In this document: piece by piece, positions 9,386 to 17,358 of the stretch
Numbering within the stretch: the stretch's first letter is position 1
How the letters are laid out: every line of letters starts with the position of its first letter
From: Mogibacterium sp.
GTDB lineage: Bacteria > Bacillota > Clostridia > Peptostreptococcales > Anaerovoracaceae
Direction: 5' to 3'
Length of the DNA: 64,000 nt
NCBI GenBank assembly: GCA_017431685.1
Contig: JAFRKO010000043.1
Location: 58,467 to 122,466, forward strand
Made by a program: the position numbers and the translations under genes
The notes under the pieces: model-generated
Database searches by the model: none
What the model was told of the DNA's origin: nothing
The model's input: the letters and a program-made list of their open reading frames with translations, nothing else

Positions 9386-10111
9386 TCACATGCTGTCAGC
9401 TGATTCTCTGACAGTGGCACCAGCCATTCTTATGGCTGACTTGGCAAGAATGATGGTAGGATCCACAAAGGCATCTGATCTCAGTCCCATTATGCTGAAA
9501 GCGATAGGAAACTCGGTGCTGGCGAGGATAAGCACCTCCGCGCCCTGCTTGCCAAGTTCCCCGATCATGTTCTGCATGCCTTCGCGGACCGTATCCGGAA
9601 TATCAGGCACCCCTTTCTTTACATAGTCGTATACCAGCGACATGACCAGCTTCTGCTGATCTTCATTAGGATATACGGTCTGTATCCCCATGCGCTCGAG
9701 GGCATGACCGAAGAGTCCGCTTCTCACTGTACCGTCGGTCGCGAGGACTGCAGCTCTGTTTACGCCGTTGAGCTTCAGCAGCTTTGCCGTCTCTTCTGGC
9801 ATCTCAATGATTGGGATCCCTATTTTGTCCTTTATTTCATCTACAAAGCAGTGAGCCGCATGGCACGCTATAACTATAAAGTCAGCTCCGGCAGCTTCAA
9901 GCCTTCTGGCGCTTGCCAGCATCTCCGGTGCACAGCTTTCTCCCCTGCCAAGAATGGCTTCCGTACGGTCAGGAATCCTAGTATCGTTATCGACTATCAT
10001 CGGGATATGATCCTGATCTGAATAGGCTTCTGTCATGCTTATGATCCTGCTCATCAGGTCTACTGTCGCAGCAGGACCCATGCCGCCCATGATACCAATG
10101 GTCTTAGGCAT
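9386..10111 (-). CDS. Aspartate/glutamate racemase family protein (copy 2)
   Basis: From the ATG at 10111 (AAAGGAG 7 bases upstream) the product is 241 residues and begins KTIGIMGGMGPAAT, the racemase N-terminal motif. The first catalytic motif reads IACHAAHCF (about residues 81-89), with the cysteine kept. The second motif reads LASTEFP instead of the usual LGCTELP, so the second catalytic cysteine is a serine. The protein may therefore be altered in activity (a hydrolase, isomerase or one-base enzyme) rather than a true racemase. It lies 76 bases downstream of the aminotransferase and upstream of the acidic amino acid symporter in the same operon. Confidence 0.85.
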   Translation of the reverse strand: MPKTIGIMGGMGPAATVDLMSRIISMTEAYSDQDHIPMIVDNDTRIPDRTEAILGRGESCAPEMLASARRLEAAGADFIVIACHAAHCFVDEIKDKIGIPIIEMPEETAKLLKLNGVNRAAVLATDGTVRSGLFGHALERMGIQTVYPNEDQQKLVMSLVYDYVKKGVPDIPDTVREGMQNMIGELGKQGAEVLILASTEFPIAFSIMGLRSDAFVDPTIILAKSAIRMAGATVRESADSM

Positions 10112-10187
10112 TTCAGTCTCCTTTCTGCAAATGCGGCAGCCGCAGCTATTCTGAAAACAGATTAGCGCGGCTGTCACTGAAAAGTCT

Positions 10188-11405
10188 TTATTTGAGTAAT
10201 GCCGCAATTGCCTCAGCGCACTTTACGCACTTCTCTTTCGAGATAGATGCGATCGATACACGGATGCCCTTTGCGAGAGCAAGACAGAATATATCCTGCT
10301 CTTCAAGCTTTTTGCCTACTCCTTCAGGATCATCGCAGGCGATGGTCACAAAGAATCCGGCTCTGAACGGTACGCATTTCACTCCGTTGTCATTCAGAGT
10401 CTTTTCAAAAATGCGGCCGCGCTCGAGCAGCATGTCACGGTATACCCTTCTCTCTTCGTCTACCTTTGCCCTGAGTTCAGGGTCTGCGTAGATCTTACCC
10501 ATTACTACCATAGCCGAACGGTTGCAGTTTGACCATGTGGAACGGGCTGCATACTCCGCTGCACGTCTGAATTCCTCAGCGTCTTCCTCGTTCTTTGCCA
10601 TGCATACGATGGCTCCGCATCTCATTCCATATGCGGTCAGAGTCTTGGATGCGCTGTATCCGAAGATCGTAAGTACATGGTCACCGAGATCAGCAAGCTT
10701 TGGCACAAATGCGCGTACCTCATCTTCTTCGCCTGCATAGTCGATGTATGCAACATCAAGGAACAGCACGACCTTGCAAGCTGCCTTGTTGATGACAGCG
10801 ATCATTGCATCCCAGTCCTCGAGGCTGAGTGAATAACCAGTCGGATTGTGCGCAGGTGTGTTGATCATCAGCACTACCTGATCCTGTACTGCGGCAAGCT
10901 CGTTCAGCTGCTTTTCAAGATCGACTGCATCAAGTCCGCCGTCTTCGTTGAAAAATCTGAATGTTTTAAACTTGCGACCCTGTGATACGGCGATGTTTTT
11001 ATAATTTGCCCAGCACCAGTCGTGTGTGAGTATGCTGTCGCCATAGTTGGAGTAATTCTGGATCACGCTTGTAATACTTCCGGTTCCTCCCGGAGTCACA
11101 CACAGATTGATGTGACCGGATGGCTCATAATTGCCGAAAAGTGCTTTTACTACTGCTTCTTTGAACGCAGGTGTTCCTGTGATAGGAGCATATTCAGCAT
11201 AGTCCGCAGGTGTGAGTGTGCGAATAGCATCTGAAACAGATGACATAACTACAAGATCACCATTATCATCGAGCAGAGCTCCCACAGTAGCATTAACAAC
11301 TGCATCCTTACCCTTAGCTGCAATAGCAGCCTTTGCACGTCCGCTCAGGGCAAACACTTTATCTGCAACAGGAATGGTCCTGCCATTCTCTTTTACAAAA
11401 CCCAT
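10188..11405 (-). CDS. Class I/II PLP-dependent aminotransferase (probably aspartate-type)
   Basis: The 405-residue protein shows the fold-type I aminotransferase motifs: NTPAHNPTG (cofactor and substrate loop), LDVAYIDYAG (the Asp that pairs with the pyridine nitrogen), and SASKTLTAYGMRCG, whose lysine forms the PLP Schiff base. The C-terminal arginine motif reads KGIRVSIASI. The start at 11405 follows GAGGTG; a further upstream ATG-like extension of five codons overlaps that ribosome site. The gene lies 21 bases after oadA. Inference: it converts aspartate to oxaloacetate, which the co-encoded decarboxylase then uses. An aromatic amino acid preference cannot be excluded from sequence. Confidence 0.86.
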   Translation of the reverse strand: MGFVKENGRTIPVADKVFALSGRAKAAIAAKGKDAVVNATVGALLDDNGDLVVMSSVSDAIRTLTPADYAEYAPITGTPAFKEAVVKALFGNYEPSGHINLCVTPGGTGSITSVIQNYSNYGDSILTHDWCWANYKNIAVSQGRKFKTFRFFNEDGGLDAVDLEKQLNELAAVQDQVVLMINTPAHNPTGYSLSLEDWDAMIAVINKAACKVVLFLDVAYIDYAGEEDEVRAFVPKLADLGDHVLTIFGYSASKTLTAYGMRCGAIVCMAKNEEDAEEFRRAAEYAARSTWSNCNRSAMVVMGKIYADPELRAKVDEERRVYRDMLLERGRIFEKTLNDNGVKCVPFRAGFFVTIACDDPEGVGKKLEEQDIFCLALAKGIRVSIASISKEKCVKCAEAIAALLK

Positions 11406-11426
11406 TATTTCACCTCTCATTCACGT

Positions 11427-12824
11427 TTATACCGGATATGCCTTGTTTTTCATGTCAATTGCACCCGGATCCATCTTATTACGCAGCGCTGCTCTTCTCT
11501 TGAAATAGTCAAGAGCAACCTGTCCGAACAGAGCATATGTCAGTACGTCTTCGTCCTGTTCCTTGTAATCACCTACTTCTGCCGTGAGCTTTTCGAGTTC
11601 CGGTTCAAGCAGATCTGCAGGTCTGCAGGTGATTCTCTCGCTCTCATCGATTTTTGCAAGAACCTCAGGGTTCATAGGCATAGGTGTTGAACCGTATTTG
11701 CCCTTGAGTATCTCCTTTGTCTCCTTGGACAGCACCTTATATCTCTCACCCATCAGTACATTCAGAACAGCCTGTGTTCCTACGATCTGTGATGACGGTG
11801 TTACAAGAGGCGGCATTCCGAGATCGTTCCTGACGCGAGGCACCTCCTGAAGCACCTCAAGATACTTATCTTCAGCATTCTGGTCTTTCAGCTGCGATAC
11901 AAGGTTCGAGAGCATTCCGCCAGGTACCTGATAGATGAGTGTCTTGATATCCGTACCAAGAACCTTGGTGTTCATTAGTCCGCTCTTGAGGTCCTTGTCT
12001 CTGATGGTCTGGAAGTGAGCAGCTATCTTTTCGAGCTTGCTGATATCGAGGCCTGTGTCGTATTCAGTCCCCCTGAAGGTCTCCACCATTACCTCGGTAG
12101 AAGGCTGGCTTGTTCCGCCTGAGAACGGCGAAATAGCCGTATCGATGATATCAACGCCGTTCAGAGCCGCTACGTAATAAGTGATAGGAGCTACACCGCT
12201 GGTGCAGTGTGTATGCAGCTGGATAGGAATATCCACTGTCTCCTTGAGCATCTTGATCATCTCACCTGCTGCTGTCGGCACCATAAGTCCCGCCATGTCC
12301 TTGATGCAGATGGAGTCTGCTCCAAGCTCCTGGATACGAAGAGCGCGGCCTTTCCAGTATTCAGGTGTGTACGGCTCTCCGATCGTATATGACATTGCTA
12401 CCTGAGCATGAGCTCCGTATGCCTTGGTCGCCTTGACTGCTGTCTCAACATTGCGGAGGTCATTCAGCGCGTCGAATATTCTGATCCTGTCGATACCATT
12501 GTCGATAGACTTTTTGACGAAATAGTCAACTACGTCATCCGAATAATGTCTGTAACCGAGAAGGTTCTGGCCTCTGAGCAGCATCTGAAGCTGTGTATTA
12601 GGCATTGCGGCACGGAGCTTTCTGAGTCTTTCCCATGGATCCTCATCGAGGAATCTGATACATGAGTCAAATGTAGCTCCGCCCCAGCATTCGATAGCTT
12701 CATAGCCGACCTGGTCCATCATGGCCAGTGCAGGTTCCATGTCTTCAAAAGGCATTCTTGTAGCGATCAGTGACTGCTGACCGTCTCTGATCGCAGTCTC
12801 CATTATTTTTATTTTCTTTCCCAT
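11427..12824 (-). CDS. oadA: Oxaloacetate decarboxylase alpha / transcarboxylase 5S-type carboxyltransferase (no biotin domain)
   Basis: The 465-residue protein starts with ETAIRDGQQS (metal-ligand Asp14, as in pyruvate carboxylase and OadA) and has the QLHTHCTSG histidine metal motif and CIKDMAGL, whose lysine is carboxylated in relatives. A PYC_OADA conserved C-terminal domain follows. It has no biotinyl domain, so it resembles the 5S subunit of transcarboxylase or the PycB/OadA core. It transfers CO2 from oxaloacetate to biotin on the separate carrier (13976-14332), releasing pyruvate. It lies 18 bases downstream of oadB in the operon. Confidence 0.93.
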   Translation of the reverse strand: MGKKIKIMETAIRDGQQSLIATRMPFEDMEPALAMMDQVGYEAIECWGGATFDSCIRFLDEDPWERLRKLRAAMPNTQLQMLLRGQNLLGYRHYSDDVVDYFVKKSIDNGIDRIRIFDALNDLRNVETAVKATKAYGAHAQVAMSYTIGEPYTPEYWKGRALRIQELGADSICIKDMAGLMVPTAAGEMIKMLKETVDIPIQLHTHCTSGVAPITYYVAALNGVDIIDTAISPFSGGTSQPSTEVMVETFRGTEYDTGLDISKLEKIAAHFQTIRDKDLKSGLMNTKVLGTDIKTLIYQVPGGMLSNLVSQLKDQNAEDKYLEVLQEVPRVRNDLGMPPLVTPSSQIVGTQAVLNVLMGERYKVLSKETKEILKGKYGSTPMPMNPEVLAKIDESERITCRPADLLEPELEKLTAEVGDYKEQDEDVLTYALFGQVALDYFKRRAALRNKMDPGAIDMKNKAYPV

Positions 12825-12842
12825 TTTATTCCTCCATTGATA

Positions 12843-13958
12843 TCAGACACCGAATATAGCCATGAATACACCGGCAGCTACTGCCGTACCGATTACTCCG
12901 GCTACATTAGGGCCCATGGCATGCATGAGCAGGAAATTCGTAGGATCTGCTTCCGCGCCAACCTTCTGCGATACTCTCGCTGCCATCGGCACCGCGGATA
13001 CACCGGCAGAGCCGATGAGCGGGTTGATCTTTCCGCCGGACAGCTTGCACATGAGCTTTCCGAAGAGCACTCCGGCAGCCGTACCGAAGCTGAACGCTAT
13101 CATTCCGAGGATAACGATCTTTATAGTGGTCCATTTAAGGAATGCTTCTGCACTGGTAGTAGCACCTACTGATGTTCCCAGGAAGATTACTACTATGTAC
13201 ATAAGTGCATTCGAAGCTGTATCCTGCAGCTGGCGGACAACTCCACTCTCGCGGAAGAGGTTACCGAGCATGAGCATTCCGATAAGAGGCGCTGTTGAAG
13301 GCAGTATAAGGCATACTACGATCGTAACGATGATCGGGAACAGGATGCGTTCTCTCTTCGAGACGTCTCTTAGCTGCTCCATCTTTATCTTACGTTCTGC
13401 TTCAGTTGTAAGCGCTTTCATAATTGGCGGCTGTATGATTGGTACAAGCGACATGTACGAATACGCCGCTACGGCGATAGGGCCCATGAGTTCCCTCTGT
13501 CCCAGCTTCATTGCCAGGAAGATGGATGTAGGTCCGTCCGCTCCTCCGATTATACTTACTGCCGCTGCCTGAGCTTCAGTGAACCCCATGAGCATCGCCA
13601 GCAGGAACGCTCCGAACACTCCGAACTGGGCTGCCGCTCCGAGCAGGAAGCTCTTAGGGTTGGCGATCAGCGGTCCGAAATCCGTCAGTGCTCCGACTCC
13701 CAGGAAAATGAGAGACGGAAGTATGGTCCACTCGTCGAGCATGAAGAAGTAATGCAGCAGTCCGCCTTCTTCCATGATTGGCGGGTACAGATTTACCAGC
13801 AGCATGCCGAATGATATCGGAAGGAGCAGGAGAGGCTCATATTCCTTGACGATGGCCAGATACAACAGGCCGAGAGCAACCGCGATCATTATCACATTGC
13901 CTACGGTCAGGTTGAAGAAGCCGGTCTGGTGAGCCAGGTTAAATAAGGTATCTCCCAT
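12843..13958 (-). CDS. oadB: Na+-translocating decarboxylase beta subunit (OadB/MmdB/GcdB family)
   Basis: The 371-residue integral membrane protein has the family's Na+-site motifs: [12 protein letters not shown] (about residues 140-151; Asp and nearby polar residues bind Na+), and the later [16 protein letters not shown] stretch. Around ten hydrophobic helices are visible. The protein decarboxylates carboxybiotin and pumps Na+ outward. It is encoded directly after the biotin carrier (17 bases) and before oadA. Whether the complex acts on oxaloacetate, methylmalonyl-CoA or glutaconyl-CoA is set by the carboxyltransferase, and this operon encodes two different types. Confidence 0.93.
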   Translation of the reverse strand: MGDTLFNLAHQTGFFNLTVGNVIMIAVALGLLYLAIVKEYEPLLLLPISFGMLLVNLYPPIMEEGGLLHYFFMLDEWTILPSLIFLGVGALTDFGPLIANPKSFLLGAAAQFGVFGAFLLAMLMGFTEAQAAAVSIIGGADGPTSIFLAMKLGQRELMGPIAVAAYSYMSLVPIIQPPIMKALTTEAERKIKMEQLRDVSKRERILFPIIVTIVVCLILPSTAPLIGMLMLGNLFRESGVVRQLQDTASNALMYIVVIFLGTSVGATTSAEAFLKWTTIKIVILGMIAFSFGTAAGVLFGKLMCKLSGGKINPLIGSAGVSAVPMAARVSQKVGAEADPTNFLLMHAMGPNVAGVIGTAVAAGVFMAIFGV

Positions 13959-13975
13959 TTTTCTACCTCCCGGTA

Positions 13976-14332
13976 CTATTCTACGTAAGCTACAGTCTGG
14001 CCTGATGTAGTGGCTTCTCCTTCTGAAACAACGATCTTGCTGACTGTGCCGTCCTTAGGTGCAACAACAGGGATCTCCATCTTCATAGCTTCAAGCACAA
14101 TTATAGTGTCTCCGCTCTTGACCTGCTGACCCTCGCTTGCAACTACCTTGAAGACCTTGCCGGCTGTACCGCATACGACCGGTTCGCCCTTACCTTTTCC
14201 GCCGCCGGACTTGGCTGGCGCTTTCTTAGGAGCAGGTGCTGCCTTTGCTGCTGCAGGAGCTGCACTTTCGCCTGCCTTTTCTATTTCGACTTCAAATTCT
14301 TCGCCGTTTACTCTTACGATGTATGTCTCCAT
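13976..14332 (-). CDS. Biotin carboxyl carrier protein of the decarboxylase (gamma/1.3S type)
   Basis: The 118-residue protein has an N-terminal beta region, an Ala/Pro/Lys-rich flexible linker (about residues 22-50) and a C-terminal biotinyl domain with EAMKMEIPV. Lys84 of that motif is the biotinylated residue. It shuttles CO2 from the carboxyltransferase to the membrane beta subunit. The start codon lies inside the end of the OadG-like gene (19-base overlap), implying translational coupling. The A/P/K linker is typical of gamma or 1.3S subunits. Confidence 0.93.
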   Translation of the reverse strand: METYIVRVNGEEFEVEIEKAGESAAPAAAKAAPAPKKAPAKSGGGKGKGEPVVCGTAGKVFKVVASEGQQVKSGDTIIVLEAMKMEIPVVAPKDGTVSKIVVSEGEATTSGQTVAYVE

Positions 14333-14625
14333 GTTGCCCTCCGTACATTCCTGACGATGTAACCTTCTTCCGGTACACCCTCTTCATCTTTTAATTGCTG
14401 ATGTATCGCTGCCATGATAGCGGCAACGACTTCAGGCCTGATGCCCTCAGGCTCTTCAGGCTCTGCTGCAGCTGCTGCAACGGCCTGGACTGCAGGCTTT
14501 TTTGGTGCAAACGCCTTACCCAGCAGCCATATGCATATCGATATGAATATAAGTACGCAGAATACCGTACCCATTCCGATAAGTGTATAGAGCAGCGCAG
14601 TTAAGAATATCTGTCCTAAACTCAT
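14314..14625 (-). CDS. oadG: OadG-family membrane protein (decarboxylase gamma/delta small subunit)
   Basis: The 103-residue protein has one strong N-terminal membrane helix (about residues 8-36), an Ala/Pro/Glu linker and a short conserved C-terminal region (PEVVAAIMAAIHQQL), as in OadG or MmdD small subunits. These anchor the peripheral carboxyltransferase to the OadB pump. The C-terminus reads AIHQQLKDEEG and then a basic [10 protein letters not shown] segment. It overlaps the biotin carrier gene by 19 bases and follows the large carboxyltransferase gene by 8 bases. Confidence 0.88.
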   Translation of the reverse strand: MSLGQIFLTALLYTLIGMGTVFCVLIFISICIWLLGKAFAPKKPAVQAVAAAAAEPEEPEGIRPEVVAAIMAAIHQQLKDEEGVPEEGYIVRNVRRATWRHTS

Positions 14626-14633
14626 ATCATCAC

Positions 14634-15980
14634 CTACCTGCTGTTTACGAACGTCTGAAGAGCCCCGATCAGATACTTTCTGGAGTCTTCAGGCGCGATC
14701 ACCTTGTCAGCAAAGCCGTGCCTTGCAAGAGCTACCGCGCTGGACTGGGTGTCGCGGAACTGCTGCTCGAGGTCTGATGACCACTGTCCGAAAATGACTT
14801 CCGTAGCCTGACGCGGTTCAACGATACTTACATTGGCAGAATCCCACATGAATACATAATCTGCACCGAGTCCCTTGGAGTTCATCATGCTGTAGGCACT
14901 TCCGACTATTGCACCTGTTACGAGGTTGAGCTTCGGGATGTCTGCAGCTGCAAGAGCTCTTACCATTCTCTCTGCGGCGCTAGGCAGGAACTTCTCTGTC
15001 ATCGAGTCCGTCTCGTATCCGTCAGTATCCGTAATGGTCAGCAGAGGAATGTGGAATCTGTTGCAGAGGTCTATCAGCTTCGCAGCCTTATCACATCCTG
15101 CTGCGGATAAGCGTTTTGAGCCCTCATACTCATTACATGCAACTACACCGAGAGGCATGCCTGCGATTCTGATGAATCCTGTTACCAGGCTCTGGCCCAC
15201 ATCGCTCCTGCACTCGATCAGGCGGCCGTCATCTGACAGCTCCTCGAGTATTGCTCTGGCATCTCCGAGGCTGTCCTCGATTCCTTCGCAGCTGCGGTTG
15301 AGGTCTTCGTCACTGACTTCAAGGATCTCAGGTGTGAACTTGCTGCTTGACGGCAGGATGTCCACTACGCTGCGGATCTTTTCTACGATCTCAGTCCACT
15401 CAAAAGTACCATCGTCAGTCGCCTCAACGTAAGGGTTGTCACCAATGGCATTTGATACGACTGCCTGCGGATTTACGAATATGCTCCCCTTATCCTTTTC
15501 GATGAAAACAAAGTCGGCAAGCTGTGCTGCGATCGACATTCCGCCGCCGCACTGTCCGATCACTGCAACGATCTGCGGTATCAGACCTGAAGCCTCAGTT
15601 TCGCGTTTGTAAAGCTTAGCGAACTGGTAAAGTCCATCAAGGCCTTCTTCGATACGGAATCCCGCACAGTCGAGGAGTCCGATTATAGGAGCCTTTGCTT
15701 TAATAGCATGCTCATACAGATCTACGATTTTGCGTCCGTGCTGTTCACCGAATGTACCGCCCATTACTTCGTTGTCCTGGGCATAGACAAATACAAGGTT
15801 CCCATTTATCGTGCCGTAACCGGTCACCACGCCGTCTGACTCCTTTACGGAGTCCGGATGATAGAACTCGGTAAACCTCGCCGATACATGTTCACCCATC
15901 TCCATGAAGCTGCCCGGATCCAGAAGTTCCATTACTCTGGAAACCACGGCAGTTCTTTCATCACTTGCGATTACCTTCAT
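14634..15980 (-). CDS. Acyl-CoA carboxyltransferase-type subunit (MmdA/12S-like, short form)
   Basis: The 448-residue protein belongs to the carboxyl transferase (ACC-beta/crotonase-like) fold: GGTFGEQHGRKIVDLYEHA in the N-domain, an oxyanion-type GQCGGGMSIAAQLADF stretch, and the C-domain pair ITDTDGYETD and TGAIVGSAYSMM. Homologues move CO2 between methylmalonyl-CoA, glutaconyl-CoA or propionyl-CoA and biotin. It is shorter than the roughly 510-residue MmdA/12S proteins. It is the first gene of the operon, starts behind AAGGAGG, and is followed by OadG, biotin carrier, OadB and OadA. Having both this and an OadA-type subunit recalls the 12S/5S/1.3S transcarboxylase. Confidence 0.88.
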   Translation of the reverse strand: MKVIASDERTAVVSRVMELLDPGSFMEMGEHVSARFTEFYHPDSVKESDGVVTGYGTINGNLVFVYAQDNEVMGGTFGEQHGRKIVDLYEHAIKAKAPIIGLLDCAGFRIEEGLDGLYQFAKLYKRETEASGLIPQIVAVIGQCGGGMSIAAQLADFVFIEKDKGSIFVNPQAVVSNAIGDNPYVEATDDGTFEWTEIVEKIRSVVDILPSSSKFTPEILEVSDEDLNRSCEGIEDSLGDARAILEELSDDGRLIECRSDVGQSLVTGFIRIAGMPLGVVACNEYEGSKRLSAAGCDKAAKLIDLCNRFHIPLLTITDTDGYETDSMTEKFLPSAAERMVRALAAADIPKLNLVTGAIVGSAYSMMNSKGLGADYVFMWDSANVSIVEPRQATEVIFGQWSSDLEQQFRDTQSSAVALARHGFADKVIAPEDSRKYLIGALQTFVNSR

Positions 15981-16050
15981 AAGTGTCCTCCTTATGAGCT
16001 TATGATAATAGCACTACAATTTTTCCTGATTTTATTCTACATTGAAAGGG

Positions 16051-16066
16051 TTGTTTTCGCAAACAA
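16051..16066. promoter_or_regulatory. Palindrome in the divergent control region of the decarboxylase operon
   Basis: TTGTTT and AAACAA flank a TCGC centre, forming a 16-bp dyad. It lies 70 bases upstream of the operon's first start codon (15980) and 96 bases upstream of the divergent aminotransferase start (16162), a suitable place for a regulator of both. The bound protein is unknown. Confidence 0.4.
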
Positions 16067-16098
16067 AACAAGGCAATACAAAGCATCTGCGGCTATTG

Positions 16099-16127
16099 TT
16101 GTTTGCAGTCTGTCCAATTGGTAAAAT
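16099..16127 (+). promoter_or_regulatory. Sigma-A type promoter of the plus-strand aminotransferase
   Basis: TTGTTT (-35) and TAAAAT (-10) are separated by 17 bases. The -10 box ends 34 bases before the start codon at 16162. Confidence 0.6.
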
Positions 16128-16161
16128 AGAAAAAAAACATATTCAGATCAGAGGTGGATGT

Positions 16162-17334
16162 ATGCAGAGATTATCAAAAAAGACCGAACATTTTACGGAT
16201 TCCGTAATAAGGCGCATGACAAGAATCGCATATCAGTACGACTCCATAAACCTGTCTCAGGGATTCCCGGACTTCGCTCCGCCTGAGATGCTGCTGAAAA
16301 GGCTGGGAGAAACCGCATGCATGCCTGATGTCCATCAGTACTCGATCACTTTCGGTGATCCCGGTTTCCGCCGTGCTCTTGCTGAGAAGCAGAGCCGTTT
16401 CATGGGTATCGACATCGATCCCGATACTGAAATCACTGTAACATGCGGCAGCACTGAAGCGATGATGTCATCTGTACTTACAGTAGCGGATCCCGGCGAC
16501 AAGGTGATTATCTTTTCACCATTCTATGAGAACTACGGAGCAGATACGATTCTGTCCGGAGCAGAGCCTATCTATGTGCCGCTTGTGCCGCCTGACTTCC
16601 ATTTTGATCCGGATGTTCTGGAAGAAGCTTTCAGGCAGCATCCGAAAGCCATGATACTCTGCAATCCATCTAACCCTACGGGTAAGGTGTTCACACGCGA
16701 AGAGCTTGAATATATTGCCTCTCTGGCAATCAGATACGACACTTACGTTATTACTGACGAAGTATATGAACATATAATCTATGAGCCTTACAAACATGTA
16801 TACATTGCTTCACTCCCGGGAATGCGCGAGCGCACGCTGTCGTGCTCTTCCCTTTCAAAAACATATTCCATCACCGGATGGAGAATAGGATATGTGATCG
16901 CTCCTCCCGAAATCACCAAGTGCGTCAAAAAAGTGCATGATTTTCTGACTGTAGGCGCGCCGCACCCTCTTCAGGAAGCAGTTATACCGGGACTCAAAGC
17001 CGGCCCTGAATACTATAAAGGCCTTGTCGATCTTTATACTCACAAGCGCGACATCTTCCTTAAAGGCCTCGACGACATAGGGCTGAATCATACCGATCCG
17101 CAGGGAGCGTATTACGTGCTCATGGACATCTCGGAATTCGGCTATGAAAGCGACCTTGAATTCTGCGAAGACATGACGCGTCTGGTAGGAGTAGCGACCG
17201 TTCCTGGATCAAGCTTCTTCCGGGAGCCGGTCAACAACCTGATAAGGTTCCACTTCGCAAAACAGGACAGCACATTATATGCTGCCCTGAACCGTCTGGA
17301 ATCAATAAGAAAGAAAATGCCATACAGGCGATAG
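16162..17334 (+). CDS. Class I/II PLP-dependent aminotransferase (AspC/methionine aminotransferase-like subgroup)
   Basis: The 390-residue protein has INLSQGFPDF near the N-terminus, CNPSNPTGKVF, ITDEVYEHI (cofactor Asp and Tyr), SSLSKTYSITGWRIGY with the PLP lysine, and a C-terminal NLIRFHFAK substrate-binding arginine motif. This set is typical of fold-type I subgroup I-gamma aminotransferases acting on Asp, aromatic amino acids, Met or kynurenine. The ATG at 16162 is preceded by GAGGTGG; longer in-frame starts upstream would overlap the promoter. It is divergent from the decarboxylase operon and has its own terminator. Substrate choice is not readable, but location suggests a role in amino acid catabolism. 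Confidence 0.87.
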   Translation: MQRLSKKTEHFTDSVIRRMTRIAYQYDSINLSQGFPDFAPPEMLLKRLGETACMPDVHQYSITFGDPGFRRALAEKQSRFMGIDIDPDTEITVTCGSTEAMMSSVLTVADPGDKVIIFSPFYENYGADTILSGAEPIYVPLVPPDFHFDPDVLEEAFRQHPKAMILCNPSNPTGKVFTREELEYIASLAIRYDTYVITDEVYEHIIYEPYKHVYIASLPGMRERTLSCSSLSKTYSITGWRIGYVIAPPEITKCVKKVHDFLTVGAPHPLQEAVIPGLKAGPEYYKGLVDLYTHKRDIFLKGLDDIGLNHTDPQGAYYVLMDISEFGYESDLEFCEDMTRLVGVATVPGSSFFREPVNNLIRFHFAKQDSTLYAALNRLESIRKKMPYRR

Positions 17335-17356
17335 CCCTCCGGCCAGGAGGGTTTTT
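17335..17356 (+). terminator. Rho-independent terminator after plus-strand aminotransferase
   Basis: CCCTCC and GGAGGG form a 6-bp GC stem with a 5-base loop followed by five T. It begins right after the stop codon and lies 3 bases from the end of the convergent TIR gene. Confidence 0.85.
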
Positions 17357-17358
17357 CA

